64,000 nt of DNA from Atherinomorus stipes (lineage: Eukaryota; Chordata; Actinopteri; Atheriniformes; Atherinidae): contig JALJCO010013744.1 of the NCBI GenBank assembly GCA_023101725.1, forward strand, positions 496,001 to 560,000, given 5' to 3'. This document shows, one piece after another, positions 1 to 12,400 of this stretch. How positions within the stretch are numbered: position 1 is the stretch's first letter; every line of letters begins with the position of its first letter. Both the position numbers and the translations under genes were made by a program. Under the pieces are notes generated by a model. It saw only the letters and a program-made list of their open reading frames with translations, had not been told where the DNA came from and did not search any database.

Positions 1-2214
1 GAGGGTGTGTGTCCATGTGCAAATGTATAATTGACTTAAGCTTGAGAGTGGATATTATCTGATCACTAAATAAGAAATAGGAAGTTAGAGAAATAAACAA
101 CCAGGGGAAGTGTTGAAGAAACTCTGAAGCTCCGTCACAGGCCAGAGGAGGGAATGTCATCCTTTCCATGTCCTTTCTTGGCAGAGGAGTGGAATTACCC
201 ATCCTTATGTGCTCATACATCTTTTCTTTTACAGATGACCAGCTTTCCCCTTTAGAATTGACACCCACAATTTATACTCATTTCACATCTCTCTACAGGC
301 CACACAAGGGCTCCTTGCTGAGATGTACCTGCCACGGGTATCAATAGAGTGAGTCGTCATGGGCTAGCTAATGCAGCCCACTCCCACTGTGGTAATCCTT
401 CAGCGGCGTCCTGTGGCCTGAGAGAAATGTCAAAGCGCCGCTGCGAGGATCAGTCTATTCTTGCATACAGATATGAAGATAGATCTTATTTAAGCCTGAT
501 TTAATTTGGGCTGCTTGGCACTGGTGAGGGGAAGTGTTGTGAGTCGAACAGAGAGTGGAGGGTGTGGATGCAAAAACAGTCTGTCTTTATTTCGAGAAAT
601 TGGCTTTGGTACAACACAGGCCAGATGCACCACGAACAGAACTGACAGAAGTAGTGGTCACAGATATTTCTCTGCTCAGATTACCACCTGCACGGCCATA
701 TGAATATTGAGCGAATGCTGAGAGACGTCTGCTGTAACACGGCATCCACAAACAACTATATTCTGCCACATTGTGTGTAGGAATGCTGACAGCGTTTGAA
801 AGTGTAGCATTGATAATTCATTACGCTTAGTGGGGGGGCTGGCTTAAACTTGTGAATAAAACTTTGAGAGTCTCACCAGATCTTTGGTTTGTGTTTTAGG
901 TAGCTTGCAGCTAAGACGTTCCATTGGGAAAAAATGTGGGTTCACATTGAGGTTGTTACTGTGCGGCATGCAAAACAAAAATCTCAAAATGATCAATAAT
1001 AATAACAGAATGCTATAACAAAGGTGCTGTATTGTCATATCACAAAAAGCTATTTCAGCTTTGATTTTTAGAGTTTATAGGCACTTCATCCTCAAGAAAA
1101 TCCTTACATTTGATCTGGGACCTTGGTTGGTTACTGATTTTTGGCCTAAATAATCTTGCAATGAGAGGGCTTTAACACTTTACCAGTTCACATTCAAGAA
1201 TACTGTTTATTTTTTTCTGCTATTGCTTCCATAACAGGAAGTTGTTCCACAGAAGACTCCATATTGTTTACATCTGCTTAAGCGACTGATTAATGTATGT
1301 GACATCATGACATGTTGCAATGTTCCTTGATTGCTTCCTTGGACAAACTGATATAAAAAGATATCTGGAAGTTTGTCATACACTGTTAATTTCCAGTCCT
1401 GTCCTCTGAGACTGGCATATGTCACTGTAGCATTCATTTTGCCCTCAGCCCAATATAAGAGGTTGAAGAAGCTGCCCAGAGATTATATTTTTCATTTATA
1501 GTCCGTGAATCCACCTTCTTGCCAATCATGTTGAAGGACAGATAGTCAATGAATGAAGAAGGAAACTCGATGATGGCTGAAGCTTTCAGCAAGCAACCAT
1601 CGGAGAATAGGATTAAAGGAACAACATCTCTTTCAGAACTTCCTCTTCCTCATACATTGCTAAAATGAATCCTCTACCTCGGTCAGGTGTTCTGACATCC
1701 ATTCACTGCAGAAATGAAAAAGGCTGAGAAACAAAAACAGCAATGGATCTGGACTGGAAATGTGGTTGGAGGCGCTGGCAATTCTTAGTTTTGACTCAAA
1801 CCTTCAGACTTTAAATTAAATACTTGACAGGAGTTAATTGAAAAGCAAGAATAGAGACATTGCCTTAAACAAGAGTGGATGTTTACTCCAAAATTAGCTG
1901 AACTCACAGATTTTTAAAATACAATGATCTGAATAAAATTACTTATAAACTGGCTGGCTCTGTGTTGTCTGTAAACGAAGTACAGATCACAACAGACGAT
2001 CTGCTGGAAGTGCTTAATAGAATAAAAGCAAGTAAAGAAATATCAATAATCACCAGCGTGTTGCCCTCCACAACACTCACGTTTCCAAATGATAAACCAG
2101 TGAAAATCACATCACTAAAGGGCCAGCTTCCCAATGCAGTGGCCAGTTAATCTCCAAATTAGTCTACAAAGGTTAATCCAGAGACCACACAAGAGCAAAG
2201 GACACAGGTTTGTG
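1..2214. other. intergenic, no gene recognised
   Basis: AT-rich DNA with only short chance ORFs. The minus strand at about 1,210-1,610 has two adjoining open stretches in different frames, including a segment with a readable hydrophobic/charged pattern. It could be a decayed exon or an old repeat. I could not assign it to a family and do not call it a gene. Confidence 0.5.
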
Positions 2215-2887
2215 ACTTAAAGGTTGAATATGGAACATTTTTATTAAAAGCTATATTTTTCAAAAATAATACCTCCAAGGTCGTTTGGGAGTGTACAGAA
2301 TGAAAGTACAACATTTCAGAAAAATTATATTTAGCCTAAAAATAATTATAGAATAATTTTTTACGGGTTCGATAATGGCATTTTATTTACGTCTATAAGC
2401 CAATACACGCCGCCATTGCGGGTTGCCAAATACGATCTCTGTGTGGAAACAATATTTCGGTCATAGTCAGGCTTGTACAGGGGAAAACCGTAGAGACGAC
2501 CAGTGAAGCAGCTGCTTCAGAGCCCTGGAGATATTGTTATCTGTTTCTGAGGAGGAGTGACCTGAGAAGAGCAAAACCTGGAGTAAATTTAGGTGAAGAC
2601 TTCACTAAATGGACCCACATAAACGTTTTCCACGGAGTAAAACACTGAAATGGCGACTTTCCTGCTGGATCGGTAAGCTAGCTTGTTTGCTAACATGGCT
2701 AACGTTAGCTGTCAGTTATAAACTCCTCTGTGTTACTTGTTAAACATGCTGCAGGCTGTTGGTCACTTGCGTATCGGCAGCGAGCCTGGCATCCCAGCGG
2801 CTGGAGTTGTTTTTCTGCCGTTGCAACTACAACCTAGACACACGTGATGTCGCTGTTCTGTCCGTATTCCATATTCAACCTTTAAGT
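2215..2887. repeat. segment bounded by a perfect 21-bp inverted repeat
   Basis: Positions 2215-2235 and 2867-2887 are exact reverse complements (ACTTAAAGGTTGAATATGGA and one more A). They enclose about 630 bp that includes GCTAACGTTAGC-like motifs common in fish repeats. This fits a non-autonomous DNA transposon, but I saw no clear target duplication, so the boundaries may be internal. A chance pairing of 21 bp is unlikely. Confidence 0.5.
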
Positions 2888-3106
2888 TATACAAAAAAAT
2901 GGTATCAGAAGTAAATAAAAAATAAGTGTTATCTGTAAAACTACAATACAAAGCCAAAGCAGATGGACACCTTCTTCTTTTCATACAACTAGCTGTTCTC
3001 CTAGATACTGGATCTTCCCAGAAAAGTCATCATAAATGCTGAAGATGAAATCTTAGCAGGGATAAAAATGCCACACTATGCCAGTTCTGTTCCAGACAAC
3101 ATCATA

Positions 3107-4511
3107 CACGGAGTGCAGAATTATTAGGCAAATGAGTATTTTGACCACATCATTTTCTTTATGCATGATTTCTTACTCCAAGCTGTATAGGCCGAAAGCC
3201 TACTACCAATTAAGGATATTAGGTGATGTGAATCTCTGGAATGAGAAGGGCTGTGGTCTAATGACATCAACACCATACATCAGGCGTATTAGGCCAACAG
3301 AATTATTAGGCAATTTCCTTTCCTTTGGCAAAATGGGTCAGAAGAGGGACTTGACAGGCTCCGAAAAGTCAAAAATAGTGAGATATCTTGCAGAGGGATG
3401 CAGCACTTTTAAAATTGGCAAGCTTCTGAAGCGTGATCATCGAACAATCAAGCCTTTCATTCAAAATAGTCGACAGGGTCGCAAGAAACATGTGGAAAAA
3501 CCAAGGTGCAAAATAACTTCCCATGAACTGAGAAAAGGCAAGCGTGCAGCTGCCAAGATGCCACTTGTCAGCAGTTTTGCCATATTTCAGAGCTGCAACA
3601 TCACTGGGGTGTCCAAAAGCACAAGGTGTACAATAGTCAGAGACATGGCCAAGGTAAGAAAGGCTGAAAAACGACCACCACTGAACAAGACACACAGGCT
3701 GAAACGTCAAGACTGGGCCAAGAAATATCTCTAGACTGATTTTTCTAAGGTTTTATTGGACTGATGAAATGAGAGTGAGTCTTGATGGGCCAGATGGATG
3801 GGCCCGTGGCTGGATCGGTAAAGGGCAGAGAGCTCCAGTCCGACTCAGACGCCAGCAAGGTGGAGGTGGGATACTGGTATGGGCTGGTATCATCAAAGAT
3901 GAACTTGTGGGGCCTTTTCGGGTTGAGGATGAAGTCAAGCTCAACTACCAGTCCTACTGCCTGTTTCTGGAAGACACCTTCTTCAAGCAGTGGTACAGGA
4001 AGAAGTCCACATCCTTCAAGAAAAACATGATTTTCATGCAGGACAATGCTCCATCACACGCATCCAAGTACTCCACAGCGTGGCCTGCAAGAAAGGGTCT
4101 AAAAGAAGAAAAACTAATGACATGGCCTCCTTGTTCACCTGATCTGAACCCCATAGAGAACCTGTGGTCCCTCATCAAATGTGAGATTTACAAGGAGAGA
4201 AAACAGTACACCTCTCTGAACAGTGTCTGGGAGGCTGTGGTTGCTGATGCACGCAATGTTGATTGTGAACAGATCAAAAGACTGACAGGACCCATGGATG
4301 GCAGGCTTTTGAGTGTCCTTGCAAAGAAAGGTAGCTATATAGGTCACTGATTTGTTTTTGTTTTGTTTTTGAATGTCAGAAATGTATATTTGTGAATGTT
4401 GAGCTGTTATATTGGTTTCCCTGGTGAAAATAAATAATTGAAATGGGTATATTGTTAACTTGCCTAACAATGGTCTAAAAACTCATTTGCCCAATAATTC
4501 TGCACTCCCTG
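3107..4511 (+). mobile_element. Tc1-like (Tc1/mariner) DNA transposon, decayed
   Basis: The terminal inverted repeats read CACGGAGTGCAGAATTATTA on the left and, reverse complemented, CAGGGAGTGCAGAATTATTG on the right. TA dinucleotides at 3105-3106 and 4512-4513 are the target duplication expected for Tc1/mariner. The 1,405-bp length is close to an autonomous element. The single transposase gene inside is broken (separate entry), so this copy cannot move by itself. The repeats are still about 85-90 percent alike, so the insertion is moderately old. Confidence 0.93.
3333..4350 (+). pseudogene. Tc1-like transposase, inactivated by stop and frameshift
   Basis: The N-terminal part starts at a MGQKRDL methionine (3333) and carries the helix-turn-helix DNA-binding region. 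It reads to a stop at 3732-3734 (after KKYL). The catalytic half continues in another frame from about 3,755 to 4350. The DDE residues are recognisable: TDE just before the ATG at 3769, D in MQDNAPSHA, and E in NPIENLWSLIK. A nonsense codon plus a frameshift near 3,735-3,760 separate the halves, so no full transposase can be made. Downstream the element ends in untranslated sequence and its right inverted repeat. Confidence 0.9.
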
Positions 4512-4783
4512 TAGATGAGCCACTGGTCATGACGCCACACCCTTTTCAATACCTGAAAACAGGCACTGCTGCAAAGTCGCCTGTATTTTCCTTCCAAGGA
4601 AGGAAGCAACGATAATGGGCAAAACCCAAAACAGGACTTGGCAGCCCAAAATGACACGGTTAGGCTTAGTATACATAAAAGGTTACAACTTTCAAGTAAC
4701 TGCTCCTTTAAAGGCTTCACAGAGTTAACCATTTTATCTTATCAGCTACAAATTGAGTAAAAGTTATTACAGTGCATTTTCCA

Positions 4784-5170
4784 TAAAAGCTAGGGTTGGC
4801 AATGTTGGAAAAACGGTTTGAGCAAGCGACAGTTTAAAAAAACACACCACCCAAAACCACGCCTTCAGAGCGCAGGGGCATGTGCGCCAATGTTTTACGA
4901 GGAGGTTAACGATAACAGCTGAGTGGATAGCTTGTTAGCTTGATCGTAAACAGCTGACAAACCACGTTTTGAAAAGCTTTAATCAACTCACCTCCAACTC
5001 CTTCTGCAGTTTAAAAAGTCCACACTGCAAACATCAACACCTCCAAGACTTAATCCTTATCTGTTGTTTTGTTTAGGGTTTTTTGACGCAGTTGCAGTTG
5101 CAGTTAGCAGTCCGTTAGCTATATTTGTTTACAGTGAGCGGCGCACAGGGGGGTCACGTGGGGGACGGAG
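4784..5170 (+). repeat. dispersed repeat family, copy 1 (partial)
   Basis: This matches 29,212-29,570 along its length and the minus-strand copy at 7,912-8,909. Shared blocks include GGAAAAACG(G/C)TTTGAGCAAGC, GTGGATAGCTTGTTAGCT, CACCTCCAACTCCTTCTGCAG and CACACTGCAAACATCAACAC. Copy 1 diverges past about 5,170 and lacks the 3' third. There is no coding capacity. A non-autonomous DNA element is likely because the copies open with TTAAAG/TAAAAG-type ends, but the class is not proven. Confidence 0.75.
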
Positions 5171-5530
5171 AGAGGGGAGGGACAGAGACAAAACATAAAG
5201 GTATCGATTTGTTCTTTCTATATGTTGCGAATGACCAATTCCTGCCTTTCGGTGCATTGGCAGGGGTCAGTCAGAGTTTTTACAGGACAGCTCTCACAGA
5301 GGTCTGACTTTTTTCCTTCCTTTTTATGAATACATGATGTGTTGACTACTGGCAGGATGGAAGGACCATTACATCCAGGTAACACAAAAGGTGTTTCTGA
5401 GCCAGATTACCAACTCTGGCTTTAATAAATAGAGTTGTTAGATCTTTTTTATGTCTTTTAATTATACACTGGATCTACATTATTGCTATTTGCTTCATGC
5501 TGTGAAATGTCACCATTATGAATTCATACG
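5171..5530. other. intergenic, nothing recognised
   Basis: It follows copy 1 of the dispersed family and may hold its divergent 3' end. A GC-rich patch at 5,125-5,190 is the only compositional feature. No gene is seen. Confidence 0.4.
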
Positions 5531-5536
5531 GGTGAT

Positions 5537-5640
5537 TTCAAGTTCAAGTTCAGTTTATTTGTATAGCACGTTTACAACGACCGTGGTCGTACAAAGTGCT
5601 TCAGAGAGAAATAAAAAATACCCAAATAGATAAATAAAAC
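5537..5640 (-). repeat. retroposon 3' tail (reverse orientation)
   Basis: A TTCAAGTTCAAGTTCAG run is followed by TTTATTTGTATAGCAC and an AAAGTGCTTCA block. Read on the minus strand, this is the 3' end typical of fish LINE/SINE elements that finish in repeated CTTGAA units. Only the tail is present. Confidence 0.6.
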
Positions 5641-7911
5641 ACAAACACTGATGAAAGCACATTAGCACGAAGCATACTAACACATTCACACCTACTACTG
5701 TTTTTCTTCCAAGAAAAACACAGACATCTAAAATTTGCCAAAAACTACAAAGCAGTACTGTATGTTGTCAGTCAGCTGGATCTATACAAAACAAACAAAC
5801 AAAGAGATGAAGAGGCTGGTACTCAGCAAATTCACTCATGGATGTCAAGTGTTGTTGCAGACTCCAAATGCTCCATCAAGGGGAGTTGTGTGTAAATTCT
5901 GCTTATAAAACATTACTGCATCACTGCATTGCAACGTGTTGAAGACAATAATGAGTTTGAACTTTAGAAAACCAAAATGTTGTGATGAGGTTTCTCTGTA
6001 CAGAAAACAATCTTATTCACTCCACAGAACACCCAAGACATTTAGTTATCATGCAACACAGTGTAAATGCCCATGTTACAAATAGAAATAGCCTTCAAAT
6101 TCCAAACTTCACCTTTAAAGTTTTAAACCCTGGATCACAGAGTCCTAGTTTCGTGCAATAGACCCCTGGTTATCTTATACTGAATGCACCACTCACAGAC
6201 TCATAGTCAATGCAACAAACCTAAGAAAGCAATCCTAAGTTACAGTAGGGTGGACTAAGCCTTTAGGGCTTGCAGAAGCAAAAAAGGCCTCCTTACATCT
6301 AAAAGTGGTAGCACATTACTAGATCTATCAGTGGCATCAAGTTCAAGATTAATAATGTGTACTCACTTTGTTCTTAATACTATCTGTCAAGCTCAGTCAG
6401 TGTGTGCCAGACAACAGTAAGAGGCAAAAATGGAGCTCTTCAGTGCCTGTTTTTCTCCAGAAAAACAAACAAACTTTGCACTGAATTCTGGTTCTTGTAG
6501 TCAAAACCAATGTTAATCTGTCAACCAAGTTTTCTCTTTGTGTTCTGGCATCTCTTAATTTCCAAATTAGGCATTGACTTTTCTTTTCATGTTTGGAAAA
6601 TCAGGACTTCCTTGCTGTTGAGTGGCATCACTGGATCAGCAGACAGGTTTACTTGATGCTGTGGGCAAGTTTCAAAGATTCAGCCAGAATTTATTTATAT
6701 ATTTACACATCACCAAATATCAAATTAAGTGTAGATTTGTATCTAAGCCACTTCAAGGCATGGATGGACATTTTTTCATGAAATAAAGTAATATTTTTAA
6801 AGGTTCAACCAATGTCCAGACAGTATAACAATTCAGCATCATATCTGATATTTTCAGTCCCTTTTCAGCAATAAGATGCATAATATCATTAACTTTATCT
6901 GTTAAACACTCGTCAAATGCATCATAGTGTACAGCATTGCACTGCAGGTTCTTCTCTGCATTATCTTAACTGATACTTCTTTACTGAATCAGTTCATTGG
7001 AGACCCTCAAACACGAATTGCCTCATCATTCACATATCAATGCACCCTTATTCTGTCATTAAATATGTATAATATCAAAAATAACCTTACATGCAAGGCT
7101 GTCATGTACGAAGCGGCATTTGGAGGTGTTGTTTTGTTTCTGAAGGCTTCCAGTTCACTACTCTAATCCATACCGACAGAGGAGGCTGTGCAGGAAGGCA
7201 GCACATCAGGAGCTCAGCTTTTTCTTCCCTGTACTCTGCTGGGAGAGCAAGGCTCCTTTTTTTGTTTCAGGGATGTTTTTTAGATTGACTAGGAAGAAAG
7301 GCTTTCTTTTTCCTTTTTTTTTTATTTCTTAATTAAGAAATCAATTACATTAATATTGCATACAAAAACCCTCTTTTAAGAGATTATGTCATTATTTTCA
7401 TCCATCTCTATTGTTTGTCATCATTTAGACCTACATTGTAAAAGCCACATTGCATCAAATTTTGTGCAATTTTTAGGGTCCATTTATTCCCATTGTAACA
7501 AAAAATGGAGCTCTCTCACAAGTAGTGGATGTGAAACTGTCCATTTAGACCCAAATCTAGGCATAATGGATTAGAAAAAGGAAAAATTTCCAAAAAGATT
7601 CCTGAAGGAAGTAGATATAGTGTTCAACCTATCTGGAGGCAGTCCTGTAACCATGATGTTACATGTTCATGTGTAGACTAACCTCAATCAAGTAAAGATG
7701 CTGGAGTGACACATACAGTTGAGATAGAACTGCAGCCAAAGTTAGAATCTTGCTGTTTGTCTAACTTTTATTGTCTCTAATAAGTCAAGAGACCCTCATC
7801 TCTGGTTGGAGTTGATCTAGCTTCCAGAGCCAGCACCCACAGCTGATTTCTGAAGTTCCCCCACCAAAAGTAAAATTTAAATTTCACACTTCTAGAAGAC
7901 TTACATGACGG
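5641..7911. other. intergenic, no gene recognised
   Basis: AT-rich sequence with several short ORFs that lack any family signature. T-rich runs occur near 7,300-7,330. Nothing supports an exon or RNA gene. Confidence 0.5.
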
Positions 7912-8909
7912 TAAAGGCAGGGTGGGTGATGTTTTACAGGAGCATTTTTTTTTTTTACTATGTTGCTTAAAATCTCCTTCACACCCCAGTTGCAGCCAAT
8001 CAATTCAATGCTCTGACAAAAATTAAAAACTTTAGCCACCTGTGGAACAGACAGGACTGAAAATCCCCATTCAATCATCTTGAACGGCCCATTCTTATTG
8101 ATTAAATGATGATTGAATGAGACAAACAAAAGCCAATCCCCCCACCCCACCCCTCGCACTCGTGACTTGTTGTGAACATCTCACAGTGTAAACCAACATG
8201 GCTGCCCATAGGAAAAATGTGCTGCTCATTTGTGGCTCAATCTCATCTCTGAGATCTGTTTGAGCTTCTCATCACACAGTAGTATCATCCTTGTTTCTGA
8301 ATCACTTCTTCTAAGGGTTCCTTAGGAGCGAGAGGTGAGCTAAAAAAGAGAAAAGACATCACTGAGACAAAGAAGGTTGAGTTGAGAAAACTCTTTGAGC
8401 CATACTTGAGAAGTGGGATAAACAGAGGAAATCTCATATTTGCCCCTGATTTCAGTTATGTCTCAACTAAGTTATAATTCAGATCAAGGGCAGACAAATG
8501 TCTCAGTGATGTCTTTTCTCTTTTTTAGCTCATCTTTTGCTCCTAAGGAACCCTTAAGAGAAGTAATTCAGAGACAAGTGATCTCAGGATGATACTTTGA
8601 TGAGAAGCTCAAACTGATCTCAAGAGATGACAATGACCCACAAAGAGCAGCACATTTTTCCTGTGGCTGCCGTTATCTGTGTAGCCGTTTGCTTTAAAAA
8701 TCCACCGAAAACAAAAAAACAGATGTTGATCAAGTCATGGAGGTGTTGACATTTGCAGTGTGGATGTTTTACACCGCAGAAGGAGTTGGAGGTGAGCAAA
8801 TTGTCACGTTTAGAAACGTAGTTCCTCAACTTTACTGCATGGTTTCGGGCAGGTGTCTTTTTGAAAATGTAGCTTGCTTGTTTTTCCAGGATCCCCCACC
8901 CAGCCTTTA
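7912..8909 (-). repeat. dispersed repeat family, copy 3, split by an insertion
   Basis: Read on the minus strand, 8,909 to 8,672 matches the first half of the copy at 29,212, and 8,198 to 7,912 matches its second half (AATTGGCTGCAA, GTGTGAAGGAGATTTTAAGCAA and the ACATCA...ACCCTGC end). The two halves are separated by the foldback element at 8,207-8,663. With that element and one target duplication removed, the copy aligns through the junction. It is non-coding. Confidence 0.8.
8207..8663. mobile_element. hAT-like foldback MITE with perfect 8-bp target duplication
   Basis: The two arms (8,207-8,366 and about 8,497-8,663) are long imperfect reverse complements around a spacer of about 130 bp. 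The outer ends read CATAGGAAAAATGTGCTGCT and, from the other side, CAGGAAAAATGTGCTGCTC. Flanking copies of TGGCTGCC at 8,199-8,206 and 8,664-8,671 are identical, and 8-bp duplications are the hAT hallmark. No ORF is present, so it is non-autonomous. The uninterrupted copy at 29.2-29.9 kb serves as an empty-site reference. Confidence 0.85.
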
Positions 8910-8955
8910 CGACCCATGAGACACACAGGATACCAACCCCAATCAGTCTTCTCAT

Positions 8956-9496
8956 TTAAAGGTAGAGTCCGAAGTCCCTCCAGCGTTTCTGTTTGCAAAC
9001 AACAGTATTCAAACTTAGCACTCCTCCCTCTCAGGCTAACAGCCGCCTCGTTCGTGCTAGCCTATTCAACTTCAAGCTTCTCCTTCAGAGCTCAGAAGCG
9101 GCTACAAGCTACAAACTATTATTAACCTGGTTTTCCAAAGTGCATTATCTGAAGCTCTTACCTTTTCTTCGGTGCATCCACAGTGTTTTCTTTCTTTCTT
9201 TTTCCTTCGAGAGTTGGAGTGACTGGCGTCTGCTCCAATCATGAGCTTATTTCCACACAGCGTCATGCTCTTAGCTCTGTCATTGGCTGCTGATATAAAC
9301 AGAAATCTCCACCCAGAAACGTCCCTAACACACCAAAACCATGCAAAAGAGTGAATTACAGGCAGGGGGAGAGAGAGTTGCATTCAAATGCACCACGGCA
9401 CGGGAGTAGAGGCCCAAAGGCGGGTTTGAGACGGATTTCACTTGCTCAAGTCTAACGTTTATTTTTTACGGGGAGAATTGTGGACTATACCTTTAA
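8956..9496. mobile_element. MITE with TTAAAGGTA-type terminal repeats
   Basis: The left end TTAAAGGTAGAGTCC (8956-8970) is matched by the right end, which reads TTAAAGGTATAGTCC on the minus strand (9482-9496). The inside has no transposase. It abuts copy 3 of the dispersed family, whose end is also TAAAG-like, so the two may be related or one may have inserted beside the other. Confidence 0.65.
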
Positions 9497-12400
9497 GGTT
9501 TTACTTTTGAGACTGTATGCCTACATTTATCCTTTCTTGAAAACCTACATAAATCTAAGAGAAAATGACTGCTGACAGGCAATGAAAAAGAAGTGTAAAA
9601 TCATGGGCACATATAAGAAAAAAAAATTATTTGGTGAAAGTCAAAAGATAAGATGTTATGATGTCTGTTTGTGTGGAAACTGCATTGCAACACTGCATTA
9701 ATAAAAAAAAAAAAAACAAGACATAACTTTAAAAACTGAGATACTTCAACAATATAAATCCAAACAGACGTGTGAGCACAAAAAAGGTAGGGCTGAATAA
9801 GTAACAAGAAAGAAAGAAAATAAATGCCTGGATCTGAACTTTTTCAAAAATGTCCACTACAGCAAACAGTTTGTTAAACAGTCACAAAAATGCAGATTGC
9901 CTTTTTAAACACACGGACAAACACAGCCTGCTAAGACTAAATATAATGATGCTGAACATTTTCAATGAGCCTTTTTATTGAATCTTTCACACTTACAATC
10001 CTATATTAATCACTGATACAGAAGAGTGAGCAGGAAAACATGAAATCAGTCTTAGAAAAATGAAGTAGCCCCGTCGGCTGATACATATGATGCAATTACA
10101 GATGGTCAGATGAACTATTGGCCCCTCTGAGTATATCTGAGATTAGAATGACTATTTTCTGTGAAGGGAACATATTCCAGTGCATTTCTAGCAACGGTCC
10201 CATTTGTTTCACACATAGGACATTGTTTTGGTGTTAAAAGGATCCAGCTGGCAAGCTCTGCCATATTTCTCTTCTTGGAAATGATCACAGTTACCAGTCA
10301 GAACCTTCACCAACCAGATAATCATATTATTCAACTCTGCATGGCGTTAGACCATGAGTGTTTGTTATATCCATACGCTGAAGTAAATAGATCAATTCTG
10401 ACATGCAGCCATGATTATGTTAAAGGAAATGTGAATGCAGTACACACAGCAATCTCTCCTTGTTCTCTCACCTCTTAACGCACACACACACACTGAGATA
10501 TTTGCAGCACTTGCAGACCTGTTGTCTGGGAGACCATTCCTTGTTTAGTTGTGTTGTCAAGGAAACAAAGATGGAAGAAAAATCTGTTCGTTGAAATTTT
10601 TAGAAAAATCCATCTGCTAGGCTGGAACACGGAGAAACTAAAGCCAAACCTAGTTGGATAAGTGCTTCTAATAAAATACATCTTCCAAGGGGAAAAAGGT
10701 TTTATTGATTTTGCTACAGTGTTATTAATATAAAAATGGAGCCTGGCCATTGTAAATAAGCCTGGTGAATTTCTTTTATTACAGTCCAGCTGAACCTTTT
10801 TCCTATTGAGCTGAAAACCGCGGGACAAAAGTCTACCGTATAAGTCAGTCAACCTTCTTCAGTGTAATTACCGTCTAACTGGCCACCCGTCTCTTTAATC
10901 CTGAATAACAAGATGTCCAAATGCTTGTAATCACCTATGATTACTGGTGAAAAGGTTAAAATGATTCAATCCCTCAGCCCAATTTGCCACAAAATCCAGG
11001 AAAATGCTACAAAAACCATGGGATTTGCAAAGACTGCTGGTTAGGGATTTTGAATTATCAGATTGTTGTTTTGGAAGAATAATAGCATGTTCTGCATAAG
11101 GAGTCACAGCGTAATTTCATTGCAGTTACCCAAGAGAACAGCAGCAGCAGCTGGACATCCAAAGCAGCAGACACGCTGCATATTGTGCAAGCGATTAAAA
11201 AAAAAAAAAAAAACCCTGTGTGGCCTAAATATCCTCTCACAACATGGTCTCCCCCCTTTTTACACATCCCCTGATTCTGTCACATCTTCACTGTTCTACT
11301 CCACCGCCCGCCCTTCTCTGCTCCATATCTGCTTGTTTCACATTGTATACTGAGAAATGCATGATGCAGTCAATAAACACATCCTCCAGTTACTCACATG
11401 CTGATAAACCTCACAAACACAACTTTTAAACTTCCTCTGATAATCCTAAGTTTTCCGGGGATGAATCATTCATTCAGCGTGGGAGTTGCTTTTGAATTAG
11501 CCTGGCTGCAAGGTTCAAGCGGTTGCATGTGTGGGATTTGGGCTCTGCCATGTCCCATGCTGCCACCTGATGCTGATCTGTGGCAATCAGGACTGGCAGT
11601 AGCAATCAGAAGTAGGACAACCTGCTCACTTGGGGCCGTGGTCTTAATCCCAGCGCTGTGCCAAAGACGCATCACAACTCATCAGCACTGTAGCAGCGAT
11701 TGTTCAGGAACTCTTCGAGGATCTTCTTGTTTTTTAATTTTCTTTCTGCTTTGAGGACCCCACTGATTTCTGTTGAGAGCAGAGGCTGAGGTGTCATCAC
11801 ACACTGTGATGCTTTTGCACAACCTGGGACACATCAGCTTCCCTATGGTTGCATCAGACAGAGAAAGCCCTGTCAAAACGCTTTACTCAAGGGGCTCGTC
11901 TCAAGGTGTAGGAGACAAAGGAGAGAGGTGGAGGACGACAGAGGCAAGGAGGAGGAGGGCGAGGGAGGCAGGAAGCAGGGGAAGTCCGGGTCATTGTGGG
12001 ATCTGACAGCGGAGGGCAATGCCAAGCCTCATTTAGAATTCACTCCCTGAGAGGCAGCTGTTACATCTTTTATTGGAGGAACAAAGAATGGCGTGATATT
12101 TTCGTATGAAGGAATTTTGTCAAGAGTACCTCCGTAAGGGGCAAAATGAAAAACAGAATTCCTTTTTCATGAACACAAAGTCACACATGCAGCTCATTAC
12201 TTGCTCCTCAGTGCCTGTTATGTGCAGTGCAAAGCTGCAGCATGCCATTGTTTGGGTCAACAAGCCCCCTCCAGCTGGACAGCAAAGCAAACTGTCTCCA
12301 ATCAATAATTAAGATCCTGTTTTATTTCTGTGGTCAACATTTCCCTTGAAAACACACTTTATTTTGCACATTTGTTCAGTTGCATTTAATTAAAATGAAA

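Noticed and set aside
1207..1610. Minus-strand open stretches as a gene
   Set aside because: Two different frames with stops between them, no recognised domain and no clear splice pair; left as unassigned.
3769..4350. 193-codon ORF as a stand-alone host gene
   Set aside because: It is the catalytic half of a Tc1 transposase, lies within matched terminal repeats, and lacks its N-terminal half in frame.
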